Numbered from the stretch's first letter, positions 1 through 12,130 are shown. The stretch is DNA of 64,000 nucleotides from Ligustrum vulgare (GCA_963555705.1 OY743168.1:20032139-20096138), one strand, 5' to 3'. Program-made: numbers and translations. The notes: generated by a model from the sequence alone, not told the origin.

Positions 1-937
1 TGCAGTATTTTTTATTGCTTTATGTCCATTGGATTGCAGCACCCAAAGCAATTGAGGTTTCCTTATCCACCATTAGAAGCTCTTAGTAAGAAATTCCAGA
101 AGGCGACTAATGAACATAACCTTTTTTGATGATTGGCTAGGATTAATAAATCTTCATATAAGTAGGCTAATCCGTGTGTAATTGTATGTGCTAATTTGTG
201 TGGCATAAACTTTTTGCAAATTAATATTAATAGATGAAGATTAGTTTTCTATTCTTATACTTTATGAAAAGTTCATACTTCCAATCTGTGTCCAAAATCC
301 TTTTCCAGAGCAAATACCCTTGGTGACTGAACCAAATTTATTTCTTCTTACCTTCCACCAAGAAAATTGATGAATTATTTTGAAATGTTCATGTTGCTGA
401 AGCGTTTGTGGGATGCAATCTTACTTATAGTTTAAACTTGAAACACCAATTGAAGTCTATTTCCAGTTTTTTCTACATTGTCTTTATTTTTCTTTCTTTA
501 GTTATTCTTTTTGTGCTTGTTGCTATTGGACAATGTTTCATGACATACTTTTCGTATGATATTATATGCTTCTCATTCTTTAGTCTCTTTGACTGTCTAT
601 TATGTTCATGGTAGTATTACTTTTAAACAAACTAAATTTTCTATTTCTTTTTTTTTCTTAGAATTCAATGTCATCAAGGCTCCCACCTGATCTATAACTT
701 GACAAGTACTAACAATGAATTGAAAATAAACAACGTACTACACTAAATATGTTTTTGGTAATATGTAGGAACACGCAACAAGTTTTTTAGCGAACTTGGT
801 AAATGAAATGTGTCCAACATGAAAAAATACAACCATTAGGTTTGGTTCGTGTCCCTTGAGTACATCTTACATTACTTAGTTGAATTGTGTTCATTTTATT
901 TAAATATGCATGAAATGTTCTTTCTTTTGCCTATTCT
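1..937. other. Left-edge intergenic DNA with a possible exon remnant
   Basis: Mostly AT-rich sequence without a convincing gene. At 40-129 (+) a pyrimidine-rich stretch ending in CAG is followed by 29 open codons and TGA, reading HPKQLRFPYPPLEALSKKF and then ten further residues. This could be the last exon of a gene entering from the left, but nothing to the left is visible and I recognise no family. It ends 800 bp before the element at 938. Confidence 0.25.
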
Positions 938-3900
938 TGTAACATCCCGAAATTTTCATATCTTTATTTATTTAGTATAATTATAGCTTTAAGGGATGAT
1001 AAGGAAATCTTAAGAAGAGATGAGCAAAATATCTTTAATTATAAATTCAAGGACCCAATTTGGCTTAAAATAAAATTATGAAAAGTATTTGGATTCAATT
1101 AGAAATTTAATTATATTATAAGGACTAAGCTGAAAAGTTGGTAAAGATTAAGCTTAAATTACAGAATTGTCATTGTAGAGGACTCGACTTTATGACCTTA
1201 GTTAATGAGATGTGTTGAGCCGTTTCCGATGCATGTTACACCAATTTTTAGATCACAATGAGATCTACACATTGGTATCAGATTTGAGATCATCCAAAAC
1301 CGGGAGTCACTTGAAAAATCGAGCCAAACCCGCATACATGAAAAGGTAAGAAACCTGAGAAAAATCAGAAATATGACTAAGTATAAAATCCTATCGAACA
1401 GACAACTTTGGAGGACCGGTTCGAGCTGGATATTGGTCCATTCTCTTTGCATGTATGACCGTTACGAACTCGTAACGTGAGCTTTTCAACGGTATAAATA
1501 ATGGCCAAAATGGACCCCGTTTCGACCTTCAAATCTTAGCCTAAAAGTGACTACCTGGAATAAGAAATCTGGGAATTTTTCTATTAAAATAATGCATGAG
1601 CTAGACACTTGTCACATGGCACCAGATTTCATTAGGACCTATTTGGCAGTGATAATCTGAACAGGGAACCAACTCGATATATATTCGTACAAATAATCGT
1701 TGAATTCACATAAATAGAACATGAGGTATTAAATAAGTAGAAATGTGATATGGAAAAACCCAACCAAACATAACCCAACTTAGGCCCTATATATATACCT
1801 TTAGTCTGAGAAATAACCCACCCAGAGCCCTTGCTGATCGATCAATCCAAGTTAAATCAAGTAACCCATTTCCCAAACTTAGAATTCTTAGGAAATTCAT
1901 CAAATACTTCATTTGATTCCTTTAATCCATGGAGGTATAAGTGTTGAATACTAAATAATCAAGAAATTCATCACTTATACACTCAAATGCTACCAGAAAT
2001 CGAATGGAATAAACACAGAATTTGATTTCCAAAATCTGCAGAATCTGCTACCAGTAGCATCCGAACCTGTTAGTGAAAAATTTGAAATTCTGGTAGTACT
2101 GGTCAGGATTATCAAACAGGGTTATTATCTTAGGTTAATGCTTTCTTTTTAGGCTTAGTTTATCAAATTATTAACTTGATTTTATACCCATAAAATTATA
2201 AATTTCAGGCTAGCAATTCTAAGAGGAAATCAACCTAAGGTGAGTAAAGTAGATAGTTTTTCTTCTATGTTATGTTCTGGTTCAGATTTATGTTATGTGG
2301 ATTCCTGCTTGATATGAATTACTTTAACACTTAAGTAAGATCTTGTAGTGTTCAATCTTATTTATGAGATTACTTAACTAATTAGGGGATGAAGTTATGG
2401 AATACAAATCTGTATATGGTTTTAAATGTTGTTGTCCAGATTTTCATTTGACTTCAAAATTTTATGTTTAGCTGGGAATTTTAGTTTATGCCCAGAGAAA
2501 GATGTTAAAGATTGAATTATTAAATTCTAGAATAGGAATTATACCATGAGTTATCATATTTAAGTTATGCATGTGTCAAAAGACTGATTTTATGTTTCTG
2601 TTCAGATTTAAGTTATTGCATATCACCCCTTTAGGGATTCCTAAGCTTGAGTTTCAACTGGAATTATAAATTGATGTCATGAGAGAAAGTTGCTAGTTGA
2701 ATGGGGAAATTTTTTGAAGTTTAGAATATAGCTTATATCATGGATTATTAAGATTTATGGTTTGCATGTGTTCAAAATGTCTATCTGATAAATCTGAAAA
2801 TGATTTAATACAAATAAAATGGAAGTGAAATGAATGATTTAAATTTTCCATGCATTTTATATTTAATAAGTGAAACTAGTTTGCTCACTTAAATTGTGTT
2901 TTATTGTCAACATACATGAGTTAAATATCTTCAAAATGGATAATTAAATCTGAGAGTCAGATTTGAGAAGATGTCATTACATTAAAGAAAGTAGAATATG
3001 ATAGTGAAGTTATTGTTTAATGAGGTTAAAGTTAGGATTGACAATTATACACCAAAGTAGTTAAAGAAGAAAGAAATAGGGATTTAATTCTATGCATGAA
3101 CTATAATGTCATTCTGTCATATTGAAGTTTCAATGTTGTAATCTTCTTCTTCATTTTTATATGCTAACTTTAGATGTGGATGTATTTGGAAACACTAAAC
3201 CTTCAAATATGAGATGACCATTGCATCATTACATGCATGCAAGTTTGGTACATTGGTATGAAAGAAATACATAATCAAAGAAAGAATTAATGAAACATTA
3301 TAAAATTCCTATTTAGGTGGTACACCTAGGGAGAAAGTCCCTAATTGAGGTCACGGGCTATTAGATGCTCATAGAAGAAAGAAAATATTTGAGCTAGTAT
3401 GCTTGGGAGCAAATTGCTCTAGAAAGAAAGAAGAAGAATCGAGTTAATAAACTCGTGAGTGTAAAGAACAACTCTAGTGACCTTGTGCTTGATTTAGCAC
3501 TCTTGTGCGCGGGTGTACAACCCTAATAGGGAAGGGCCCAAGAGAAGAAAGAATGAATGAAGAAAGAAAATGGTACATGCATCATCTTCAAATAAAGAAA
3601 ATAGAAGGAAAAAAAAAATGAAAGAATGTGTATCATCATGCATGGCATTTTATATATCATCTTCATACTTGTTTAACTTGAATATAAGGTGAGAATTCTT
3701 ATGTGTTAGTAAATCAATAAGATTAGAGAAGATATGGAATGAGAAAGAGTTTTTTTAATGCTTCTTATGTGACTTATTTGGTGAAATAAGTGATTGTGGC
3801 ATTACTTGGTATATTTAACACTTGTGAAGCTATTAAGATATTCATATCAGATTTTTGTGCTATATTCACTTACATATGCAAGGTAAGATTCAAAGTTCAG

Positions 3901-4814
3901 AGGTAAAGTTACTTCACTCCATGAATTTTGCATAGTTGCTCCTACTTTTACTCACTAAGTTTCACCGCTTACAAGTCTTTTATGACTAATATAGGTAATG
4001 GACCGAGAAACGCATGAGGTGGTGAGAACTTGGTGGAGAACCTCGCGGGATGGGACGGAATATCATATTGTTACCAAGATAGAAGTTTGGAGTCATTTTA
4101 CTCGCTTCCCCGGGCTATATATTAAGGAAATGATGTACAAGGTGGTACATGCCTATGATGCGGTGACGTTCGAGCCTAAAGGAACTTACTTCTTCATCAT
4201 ATGAGGTGAAGAAGTGACTTAACTTTTGTATGGTAACCTTTCCCTTAGCATGCTAGGAGGGATATTTTGTATGAAACGCCTAACTTGCTTTTGTATGGTT
4301 CCCTTGTAATTCACCCTAGTCTTTTGCTAATAGGGTGACTAGATGGAATTATGATAGGGAATAAAAGGTGCTATGGAAGGGGAAAGCATGTATGTTGTAA
4401 GGCTTCAAGTTAATGTTACCAAGTTGATGTTATGATGTTAGTGTTATGATGTTGATGTTATGAAGTTAATGTCATGAAGTAATGTTATGAAGTTAATATT
4501 ATGAAGTTAACGTTATGAGGTTATTGTTATGAAGTTTATGTTGTAAAATGAAATAGTTATATAATGAAAAAAGTGATATGAATTGTAAATTGGAGTAATT
4601 GAAATAGGATATTGAAGCATGATGATATGATACTGGTAACCAAGAATTATTGTAAATTGAGAATGAACAAATTGATATCAATACCATTGAAAGATGTTAA
4701 ATCGAAAAGCAGAATTTGATGATATTAGTAGCACGCTGTAGCTATGTAGACAGTTCAATGTAAAAATACTAGTATCCGAAAAAAAAAAATTAGTCAGATT
4801 TTGAGATCGTTACA
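938..4814 (+). mobile_element. LTR-type element without coding capacity (copy 1)
   Basis: The 3877-bp insertion starts TGTAACATCCCGA and ends GATCGTTACA, so it has TG...CA ends with a 6-bp terminal inverted repeat TGTAAC/GTTACA. It is flanked by a perfect 5-bp direct repeat ATTCT (933-937 and 4815-4819), as left by a retroviral-type integrase. No reverse transcriptase, integrase or gag is visible. Inside are a TATA-like box near 1788, a splice-donor-like CTAAGGTGAGTAAAG near 2238, a row of short hairpins at 3314-3523, and a 68-codon reading frame at 3998-4204 (begins MDRETHEVV) with no known family. It may be a very long solo LTR or a non-autonomous element. A second element with the same plan is at 57680-60399. 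Strand follows the splice-like signals and is tentative. Confidence 0.75.
3314..3523. repeat. Series of short hairpins inside LTR-type element copy 1
   Basis: Five short inverted repeats lie in 210 bp: TAGGTG-gta-CACCTA (3314-3328), GAGC...GCTC (3407-3419), CGAGTT-aata-AACTCG (3440-3455), GTGCT...AGCAC (3485-3500) and GGGT...ACCC (3511-3523). The stems differ in sequence, so this is not a simple tandem repeat. The corresponding part of the element at 57680-60399 also holds a hairpin row. Confidence 0.7.
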
Positions 4815-4819
4815 ATTCT

Positions 4820-5514
4820 ATCCATTCTTATTTCATGATCTGCCTGATTTTCACGAATCTTAGCACACTCAATTGGTTCTTCTCGTGTTAAGATTTCTCC
4901 TTTTGTCTTTTAGGCAAACAGAAGACCTCAACAAGAAATTTCTCTGTAAGTTTCATTATATTGGTCTTTTAATTTGATCTCTTTGTTAATTCTTCCCACC
5001 TTTTATTAAAACTAGGTGCTGGAGACAATCTGTAGTTTTTGTCACATGCACACTAATGGAGAATGGTGGCTTTTCCCAATGCTACACTAGAGATCCTTCT
5101 AAAAGAGGTCAGTCATGTTATCACCTGTGGGTATGGAGATAAGTCAGAATGGGAAAGTGTGGTAAATTGGTGGTACACCAAAAGTATTTTATTCAAGTAC
5201 ATGAGGTCATTAGTTGGAGGTTTATCCTAACTTGAAGTATTTGTATTTGCAATGTCCACCGAGTTTTTTTTCATCCACAATTTATTATGATTCCTTGAAG
5301 TGTTTTTAATGACCTGAATATTCTAACTGTCCATGGTAATTACTTGAATAGATTGTCAAACAATGAATGCGGTGTGATTGAAGGAAGTTGATTGCAGGAC
5401 ATTTGCTTTAAGGTATTTGTGTAACATTAATTTTGTTTTAAGGTAGTTGACAACATTAAATGAGCTTTAAGAGAGTTGACAACAATAATTGATCAAAATC
5501 TATATTCTCACATC
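4820..5514. other. Intergenic DNA upstream of the acidic-protein gene
   Basis: No gene is supported. Two exon-like pieces can be seen on the + strand: one after TTTTGTCTTTTAG at about 4914, ending before GTAAGT at about 4946, and one after ACTAG at about 5018. Neither gives an extended open frame, so I treat them as chance or remains. Confidence 0.4.
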
Positions 5515-5522
5515 TATATAAA
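5515..5522 (+). promoter_or_regulatory. TATA box of the acidic-protein gene
   Basis: TATATAAA in the context CATCTATATAAAGG. It lies 113 bp before the ATG at 5635, which would give a 5' leader of about 80-90 nt. Confidence 0.6.
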
Positions 5523-5634
5523 GGTCAACTTCTCAAGCAAATGCTTTACAATACAGCATATCAATCTTTTACTTTCTGGCTTTCAATTTTGTGTAAACTA
5601 CATTACTCCAGTTCCAACAATTTCCCTATCAAAT

Positions 5635-5997
5635 ATGGATGCCTGTAGTAGTAATATGATGATTGAGGAGATCAACGACTTCTCACCCTTTCCAAGTTCT
5701 TCACCCATTTTCCCTATTTTTATAGACTCCGACGATGAGGATGTACATCCAGTTTTATCTCGAACAACTATAGAACCTATTCCCTTTCCCGACTTGAATG
5801 AAGTTATCAGCCCGATCTCACTCGCATATGGAGAGAAATATGAGGAACTGTTTAACTACATGGTTCCATACATTGATGAAGTCAACAGTTCTAAAGATGA
5901 ACCTGCATACCCACCACAAGAAGTTATTGTTATTAGTTTAGATGATGAAATTCATCAAGGAAATGCAAGTGACGAGTCCATTGTTGATGACAATTGA
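5635..5997 (+). CDS. Small acidic protein with two SUMO-interacting-like motifs (unknown)
   Basis: Intronless frame of 120 aa. The ATG at 5635 (context AAATATGG) is the first in-frame ATG; the frame stays open upstream to about 5476 but without ATG, and a TATA box sits 113 bp ahead. I do not recognise the family. The protein is rich in D/E/S/P and has no signal peptide, membrane span or cysteine motif. Two stretches fit the SUMO-interacting pattern of a short beta-branched run followed by acidic residues: PIFIDSDDED (residues 27-36) and VIVISLDDE (97-105). Between them is PFPDLNEV (50-57), which contains a DLN core like that of some repression motifs; this is weak. A nuclear adaptor role is only inference. 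It could be a lineage-specific gene or the remaining exon of a larger one. The next gene starts 1.9 kb downstream on the same strand. Confidence 0.55.
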   Translation: MDACSSNMMIEEINDFSPFPSSSPIFPIFIDSDDEDVHPVLSRTTIEPIPFPDLNEVISPISLAYGEKYEELFNYMVPYIDEVNSSKDEPAYPPQEVIVISLDDEIHQGNASDESIVDDN

Positions 5998-7827
5998 ATA
6001 TGTTTTAAAAAATTGTCTGTACTAAAAAAATCCTTTATGTTGTTTTGTTATTGTAATGTAGTAGTATTGTTTAGAATTTTTGTGTGGACACTACTAATGT
6101 GAAGGTTGGAAATGTTGTAACATACGCAGCTATTAAAAATCGTCGAGAATTACAGAACTTATCTGTCGAAATCGACAGTTGATTAACAGAAATATATGAA
6201 ATCTACTGTTTTCTAGCTCGATGACTGATTTGTTGGTAGCATATAAAAGGTAGTTCCTAACCACAGACCTACAAAATGTCACACCAAAAATGGCATATCG
6301 AAATACATAACTAAACAACAATAGATGTAGTTTTGTTCATTCGCCGCTTCCATTCATCATCCATGTTTACGAATTCTCCGCCATACAAGGCGATGAATCA
6401 CAAATTGCAGCTTATTCTTGAAACAATGGTATATATACATCAACAATTCACACATTTGACATGATATAATTCATAACAAAAGTAGACAACATCACATTCG
6501 TTTGTTCATAATATTATTGGTGTATTAGGATATTCGACAGTTAAACTTCAAGTTCGAGGTTTCAAAATTGTCAGAACTACAAATTACTCGTCCAAAATGA
6601 CGGTTAGTACTGAACGACTGGGTTACAAAAACTAAGATTTTTCTCAACTTTTTTATCAACAATTGTTGTCTTTTATCAATGCTCAATTACCACAATACTT
6701 TATCACATGAAGACAATTACAACAATGAAGGATCTTTATGCATTTAATAGGACATGTAGGGTGTCATCCTAATCCAAATCTATGTTTTTCAAGATTTCAA
6801 TAAGTTTGAAAGATGATTCATTAAAAAAAATCCAAGATATTTAATGCCCCATAAATATCTTATAACAAAATTAAAATGCTTACCTTTAAAAATGGAATTT
6901 TAAGCTTCTAATTCTATCTTCTTGAAATGTTAATGGAGATGGAGTAAAAAATTTTGAGTGCAAGAGATTTATTATTCAAATGAAATTCAAAAAATATATT
7001 ATTGTATTTTTCTATTTATTTTTAAGAATTAATGTTTTTGTCTAAAGCTTTTATCCATTATCTAAAACATTTGCCCATTGGTTTCTTGTGAGATTTGATG
7101 TGCATCACATCAATCACTCATTGATTCCACGTGATTATTACAAATTTTGTCATCTAGTGAAATTAAGGGCAAAGTAGACACAATTCATGGTCAAAATTAG
7201 TCATTTTTAGCACATTTTCAAAAGTTGTCAAAATTTTTGTTTATTATGTATTTTGATGTTATCCATGCAAATGTCCCTACTTTCAATTAATATTTTTCAA
7301 GAAAATAATTTTCAGGAAAACAATTTCCTTGAAAAATATTTTATTTATACTCATTTTTCACCCTCACAATCAAACACATCCTAAGATGTTCAAGGAAATC
7401 CAATGTCAACATGAATAAAAATCTACGAGTATTTCTAGCTTTAATATTTAAATATGTATCACTTCGAAAATAAAAATAAAAATTGAAATAAACCCAAATT
7501 ATGCTAATAGCCTAATACCATTGCTATTCTATTCTATTCGATTCGATTTTCATCAGAACCGGATTGAAATATACCTTGTCCACCATTGCCAGTCAAAGCA
7601 TTACCCACTATTTAAAATGTCCAAATAATAACATAGTTAAGACTTAAGAGGTTCATTTATCACATAAGAAAACACTAGGGATAAAAACATTTGAACCTAT
7701 TCAAGTTGGCCAACTGCACACGTTCCCTAATATTTCAAAAGCAAATCCTTAAATCTAAAACGTGCACTTTGACCACAGCAGCCAATATTGATGCTGACTG
7801 AAGTGTAAACTTCCCAAACCAAAATCT
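5998..7827. other. Intergenic DNA, no gene seen
   Basis: AT-rich sequence between the two plus-strand genes. There is a small hairpin CTGTCG-aaat-CGACAG at about 6163-6178. The part close to 7828 is the promoter region of the kinase and holds TTTGACC (W-box core TTGAC) at 7769-7774. Confidence 0.6.
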
Positions 7828-7836
7828 TATATAAAA
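7828..7836 (+). promoter_or_regulatory. TATA box of the receptor-like kinase
   Basis: TATATAAAA in an AT-poorer context, 56 bp before the ATG at 7892. That spacing gives a leader of roughly 25-30 nt. A W-box core (TTGACC) lies about 55 bp further upstream, consistent with WRKY control, which is common for receptor kinases. Confidence 0.6.
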
Positions 7837-7891
7837 CTACATAAACATGAAAACCTACAAATTTTCTTGAAAAAATTACAAAGAAAACATT

Positions 7892-9775
7892 ATGGGCAAG
7901 TCTCAGTTACTCCCTGTTTTTCTCTTGTTCTTCCATTTGTTCATTCGTTCTGCAAATTCTTCATGCCCCATTGATTTCAATTATGTTGAAATCTTCCCAT
8001 GGGACACGTCCCTTTGCCATGAACCTGTTCAGACCGATTGCTGCCAAACTCTGCGAAGCGTTTTCGGCATGGGACTTGCCCAGTACCTGAAAGAAAGCTC
8101 AATGTTTTATCTCCCAAATAAGAATTCATCGTCTTCTTGCATTGCCAATTTCCAAGAAAAGCTGTCCAACATGTCCATGCCTCGGTCTTTTTTCAGTTCT
8201 TGCTTTAACGATACAAGTGAGTTTGCTAATGGGCCTTCAAGTTGTGCTGGAATTACGACAACACAAGATTGGATTGAAAAGGTTGGATCATCAAGTCTGC
8301 TGGATTCATCTTGTAACGAAGACTTGACAGGATTGACTCGGTGTAGTTTGTGTTTAGATGCAGGAATGAGAATGACTTCGTATCTGGTTTCATTAGATCG
8401 CAATTCCACCAAATGCTTCTACTTCACCATCTTCTATGCTGCTGCTGTTGTCAATGATTTCGGGCCAGAGGATCCAAGGACTGCTGCTTGTGTACTAGGC
8501 CTTCCCTTGGCTTCCTCATTTAGTGACAAAAAATCGAACCACTGGAGCCCAAAAGCTGTACTGAAACTGGTTTTTGGGTTGGTGGGGGGTGTTGTAGGAA
8601 TCTTTGTTGCACTTTTGGTATTCATGGTTTACAGAAAGTGGGATAAACAGAAGAAACAGAATGAAATGCATGAACAGTATGTGAGTTCTGTAAAGTCACA
8701 GATTTTGCCCAAAACAGGTGCCAGATGGTTTCATATAACCGAGTTAGAACAAGCCACAAATGAATTCTCCCAAAGCAATATGATAGGACAAGGTGGATAT
8801 GGGATTGTACACAAAGGAACACTTTCAGATGGGACTGTAGTGGCCATCAAGCATATTCTTGATTTGGATACAAAAGGGGACGATGAATTTATCAACGAGG
8901 CACGGATCATAAGCAAGATAAGACACAGAAATCTTCTCTCTCTTCGGGGTTTTTGTGTCACGAGCAGTCAATTCCAAGGCAAAAGAAGATACTTAGTATA
9001 TGATTTCATGTCAAATGGAAGCCTTGATGATCATTTATTTAATGACAAGACTCAATTGTCCTGGCCTCAACGCAAGAACGTGATTCTTGACGTGGCGAAA
9101 GGGCTTGCTTACTTGCATTATGGAATCAAACCGGCGATTTATCATCGTGATATAAAGGCTACAAACATACTTCTAGATGATGACATGAAAACAAGAGTGG
9201 CAGATTTCGGATTGGCTAAGCAAAGTACAGAAGACCAGTCTCATCTAACCACAAGGGTGGCTGGAACATATGGATATTTGGCACCAGAATATGCTCTCTA
9301 CGGACAGTTAACAGAGAAGAGTGATGTCTATAGCTTTGGCATCGTGATTTTAGAGACTATGAGCGGAAGAAGGGTGCTTGATGCAACAGAATCCTCAAGA
9401 CTTCTAATCACGGATTGGGCATGGGATCTTACGAAATCAGGAAAAATGGAAGAGATTTTCCACGAGTCGATAAGAAGAGAAGGACCAAGGGGAGTAATGG
9501 AGAGATTTGTTCGAGTTGGCATTCTCTGTGCTCATGTGATGGTAGCACTTAGACCTACTATTGCTGATGCTCTAAAGATGCTCGAGGGAGATATCGACAT
9601 CCCACGATTACCTGACCGCCCATTGCCTCTCGGCCACGAGTCATTTCGATCTGCAATACCATACAATACGACTTGGTCTTCATCACACTACAATGTATTC
9701 AACAGTTTGACATCAGGAGCAAAGTCAAGCATTAGCAGTAATGAAATTCAGATCAGCAGAAATTCTAAAGTGTAA
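7892..9775 (+). CDS. Receptor-like kinase with SPARK-type ectodomain (At1g11050-like)
   Basis: Single exon, 627 aa, intact. Residues 1-23 are a signal peptide. Residues 24-205 are a cysteine-rich extracellular domain (CPIDF, QTDCCQTL, CSLCLDAGMR) of the SPARK type, with several N-glycosylation sites. A membrane span lies at about 222-247, followed by basic YRKWDKQKKQ. The kinase domain is at about 293-570: glycine loop GQGGYG (299-304), lysine 320 in VAIK, glutamate 336, HRD with D420, DFG with D438, APEY (464-467) and SDVYSFG. All catalytic residues are present, so it should be an active Ser/Thr kinase at the plasma membrane. The ligand is unknown. The length, intronless structure and order fit the Arabidopsis At1g11050 group. 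The tail (571-627) is serine-rich. TATA at 7828 and a W-box core at 7769 support the start. Confidence 0.95.
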   Translation: MGKSQLLPVFLLFFHLFIRSANSSCPIDFNYVEIFPWDTSLCHEPVQTDCCQTLRSVFGMGLAQYLKESSMFYLPNKNSSSSCIANFQEKLSNMSMPRSFFSSCFNDTSEFANGPSSCAGITTTQDWIEKVGSSSLLDSSCNEDLTGLTRCSLCLDAGMRMTSYLVSLDRNSTKCFYFTIFYAAAVVNDFGPEDPRTAACVLGLPLASSFSDKKSNHWSPKAVLKLVFGLVGGVVGIFVALLVFMVYRKWDKQKKQNEMHEQYVSSVKSQILPKTGARWFHITELEQATNEFSQSNMIGQGGYGIVHKGTLSDGTVVAIKHILDLDTKGDDEFINEARIISKIRHRNLLSLRGFCVTSSQFQGKRRYLVYDFMSNGSLDDHLFNDKTQLSWPQRKNVILDVAKGLAYLHYGIKPAIYHRDIKATNILLDDDMKTRVADFGLAKQSTEDQSHLTTRVAGTYGYLAPEYALYGQLTEKSDVYSFGIVILETMSGRRVLDATESSRLLITDWAWDLTKSGKMEEIFHESIRREGPRGVMERFVRVGILCAHVMVALRPTIADALKMLEGDIDIPRLPDRPLPLGHESFRSAIPYNTTWSSSHYNVFNSLTSGAKSSISSNEIQISRNSKV

Positions 9776-10314
9776 GGTTCTTGCAGTCAGAAAATGCAAC
9801 TAGCCTAACATAAATAGGGATTACCAAAATCAAACTTTTGGACTCTTACTTTTCTGATAATCTATTGATTTTATATTTATATGAAGCAGTATTTAACAAA
9901 CAAACTCTTATTCCACGTAAATTTAGATTTGTATATGAATCAAATCAACGTGTTTTTTAATGCCTATTTCTTGGTATTCATGAGTGAACCAATCGGTCAA
10001 ACTGCGAAAGCTCAAACAAATAATCGATCAGTTCAAACGCGAGCCGATTTTTACCATGGTGTTCCCAAACGGGCCACCAAGATCCTTTAAATACAAAAAT
10101 AATAGTAATAATCAGTTACTCCTCCATTTAACAAAGTTAACCTTTCAAGTTTCAACATAAAACGCAATACATATTAATCTTTATCTTCATCTTTATATTT
10201 TTATTTTTATCTTTTTATATATAAAAGTATAAAATAAATAAATAAAAGATAAAAAATTTTATAGGAAAAATTATTATTTAGTACATATTTAGTAAGAATT
10301 GTAATAAATGTACC
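9776..10314. other. 3' flank of the kinase gene, no further gene
   Basis: Contains the probable 3' untranslated region and then AT-rich DNA. No supported coding region or RNA gene. Confidence 0.6.
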
Positions 10315-11700
10315 ATGTGTAAATGTGTTACATTGAAAATGAAAAAATTAGGTTAATATATTTGAACATATATAATGTGATATCTATGTAAATGTGTTAT
10401 GTAGGAAATGAAAAAATTAGATTAATATATTTGAACATAAATAAATATGATATCTATGTAAATGTGTTACGTAGAAAATGAAAAAATTGTATTAATATAT
10501 TTGAACATTGATAAATGTATATCTATGTAAATGTGTTACATTAAAAATGAAAATTTTGGATTAATATATTTGAAAATAAATAAATACATACTATATAAAT
10601 TTGTTAAATTAAAAATGAAAATTTTGAATCAATATATTTTGAAAATAAATAAAAAAAATCATTAAAGTTTTACGTCCTAATATGTCAATAAATGAGTAGG
10701 TTCTTCAATAAGCATATTACAAAAATAATTAATTATTTGCTATCAACTTTTTACCATCAATGATAAATTGATAGAAAATTTAATCATTTCATCATTTTGA
10801 CAAAAAATTGGTATGTTTAAAATATATATATATATATATTAATTAATATATTGAATTTCGAATAAAATATGTATAAGCAACATATTAAAAAATAAAGTTA
10901 ATAAAAAATTTAAATAAGTGCCAAACTTTGAGTGGCGTGGTACACTGAATGTACATGTAGAATTTTTTATTTATTTATTTATTTTTTTAAATTTCAAATT
11001 CAATAACATGTGTTATGTAGGAAATGAAAAAATTGGATTAATATATTTGAACGTAAATAAATGTCATATCATATCTATATAAAATGTGTTACATTAAAAA
11101 TGAAAAATTTGGCGTATTAATATATTTTAAAATAAATAAATATATACTATATAAATTTGTTAAGTTAGAAATGAAAAAGTTGAATTAATATATTTTGAAA
11201 ATAAATAAATAGAATTATTGAAATTTTACTTTCTAATATGTCAATAAATGAGTAAACTCTTCAATACGCATGTTACAAAAATAATTAATTATTTTCTATC
11301 AACTTTTTAACCACACATATTTTCTCTCTTCAATTTTCAGCCACTACTTTTTAACCCAAATCATAAATAAACAAGTTTATAAACGAAACATTAGTACCAA
11401 ACGGAGCTTAATCATTTCATTATTTTGAAAAAAATTGGCATGTTTAAAAAATCATGTTTAAAAAATAAGGAATTATTAATTAATATATTGGATTTCAAAT
11501 AAAATATATATAAGCAACACATTAAAAAATATAGTTAATAAAAAATTATAACATATTAAAAAGGGGAAATAAGTGATGATGTGGGCAAATTTTCAGAAAA
11601 AACGTAAAAAAAAGTAAAACAAATTATATAAAAAGTTTAAATGAGTGCCAAATTTTGAGTGATGCAGTATACTTAGTGTAACTGTAGCATTTTTTATTTT
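10315..11700. repeat. AT-rich tandem duplication of about 0.69 kb with internal 70-bp repeats
   Basis: Copy 1 (about 10315-10990) begins with five degenerate units of about 70 bp built on AAATGTGTTAC...AATGAAAAAATT...TTAATATATTTGAA. Single-copy sequence follows (CTAATATGTCAATAAATGAG, then AAGCAACATATTAAAAAATA, then GAGTGCCAAACTTTGAGTG-like text). Copy 2 (about 11008-11700) repeats the same order with three units and carries an extra insertion near 11318-11405 ending ACCAAACGGAGCTTA. The blocks are diverged, so the duplication is not recent. Confidence 0.75.
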
Positions 11701-11821
11701 GAATAGTTTTGTATTTTTTAAATTTTCAAATTCAATAATATTTTGTATTGAAATTATATTTTTTAATTTATATAATTGAATCAAGATATTTTTAAAATTA
11801 TGATTTAAAAATTATTTATTT

Positions 11822-11834
11822 CGTGCATCGCACG
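11822..11834. repeat. Short perfect hairpin CGTGC-atc-GCACG
   Basis: A 5-bp GC-only stem in an AT-rich surround. Related GC-rich motifs follow CTAGTG at 30250-30280 and 33268-33300, suggesting ends of a dispersed element type that I cannot classify. Confidence 0.4.
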
Positions 11835-12130
11835 GTAGACAATTAATTTGCATAAAAGTGGGTGCAGGATAGCTAAAGCAAAAAAGATCATTGTTGTTGA
11901 GCTTAATACGACTAAATCACAACTAAATTTCTTCATACCTCCAGAAAAATAGTCCTGAGATTTGATTTTCTCTCCCAAAAATCCAACTTCAAAATCTATC
12001 AAAAACAATCGATAAATGAAACCCATTTCGTCTGGTAGGTACACCAAATAGATCTCCATTCACTTTTTATTCTTGCATTAACGGTTTAAGTAATTTATTT
12101 TGTAAACATATCTATTTCTAATTTCTATAA

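Noticed and set aside
8107..8961. Several 60-100-codon frames opposite or within the kinase gene
   Set aside because: Shadow frames of the intact 627-aa kinase, without similarity of their own.
11593..12059. Two small minus-strand frames
   Set aside because: They lie in AT-rich repeat DNA with no promoter, similarity or codon bias.
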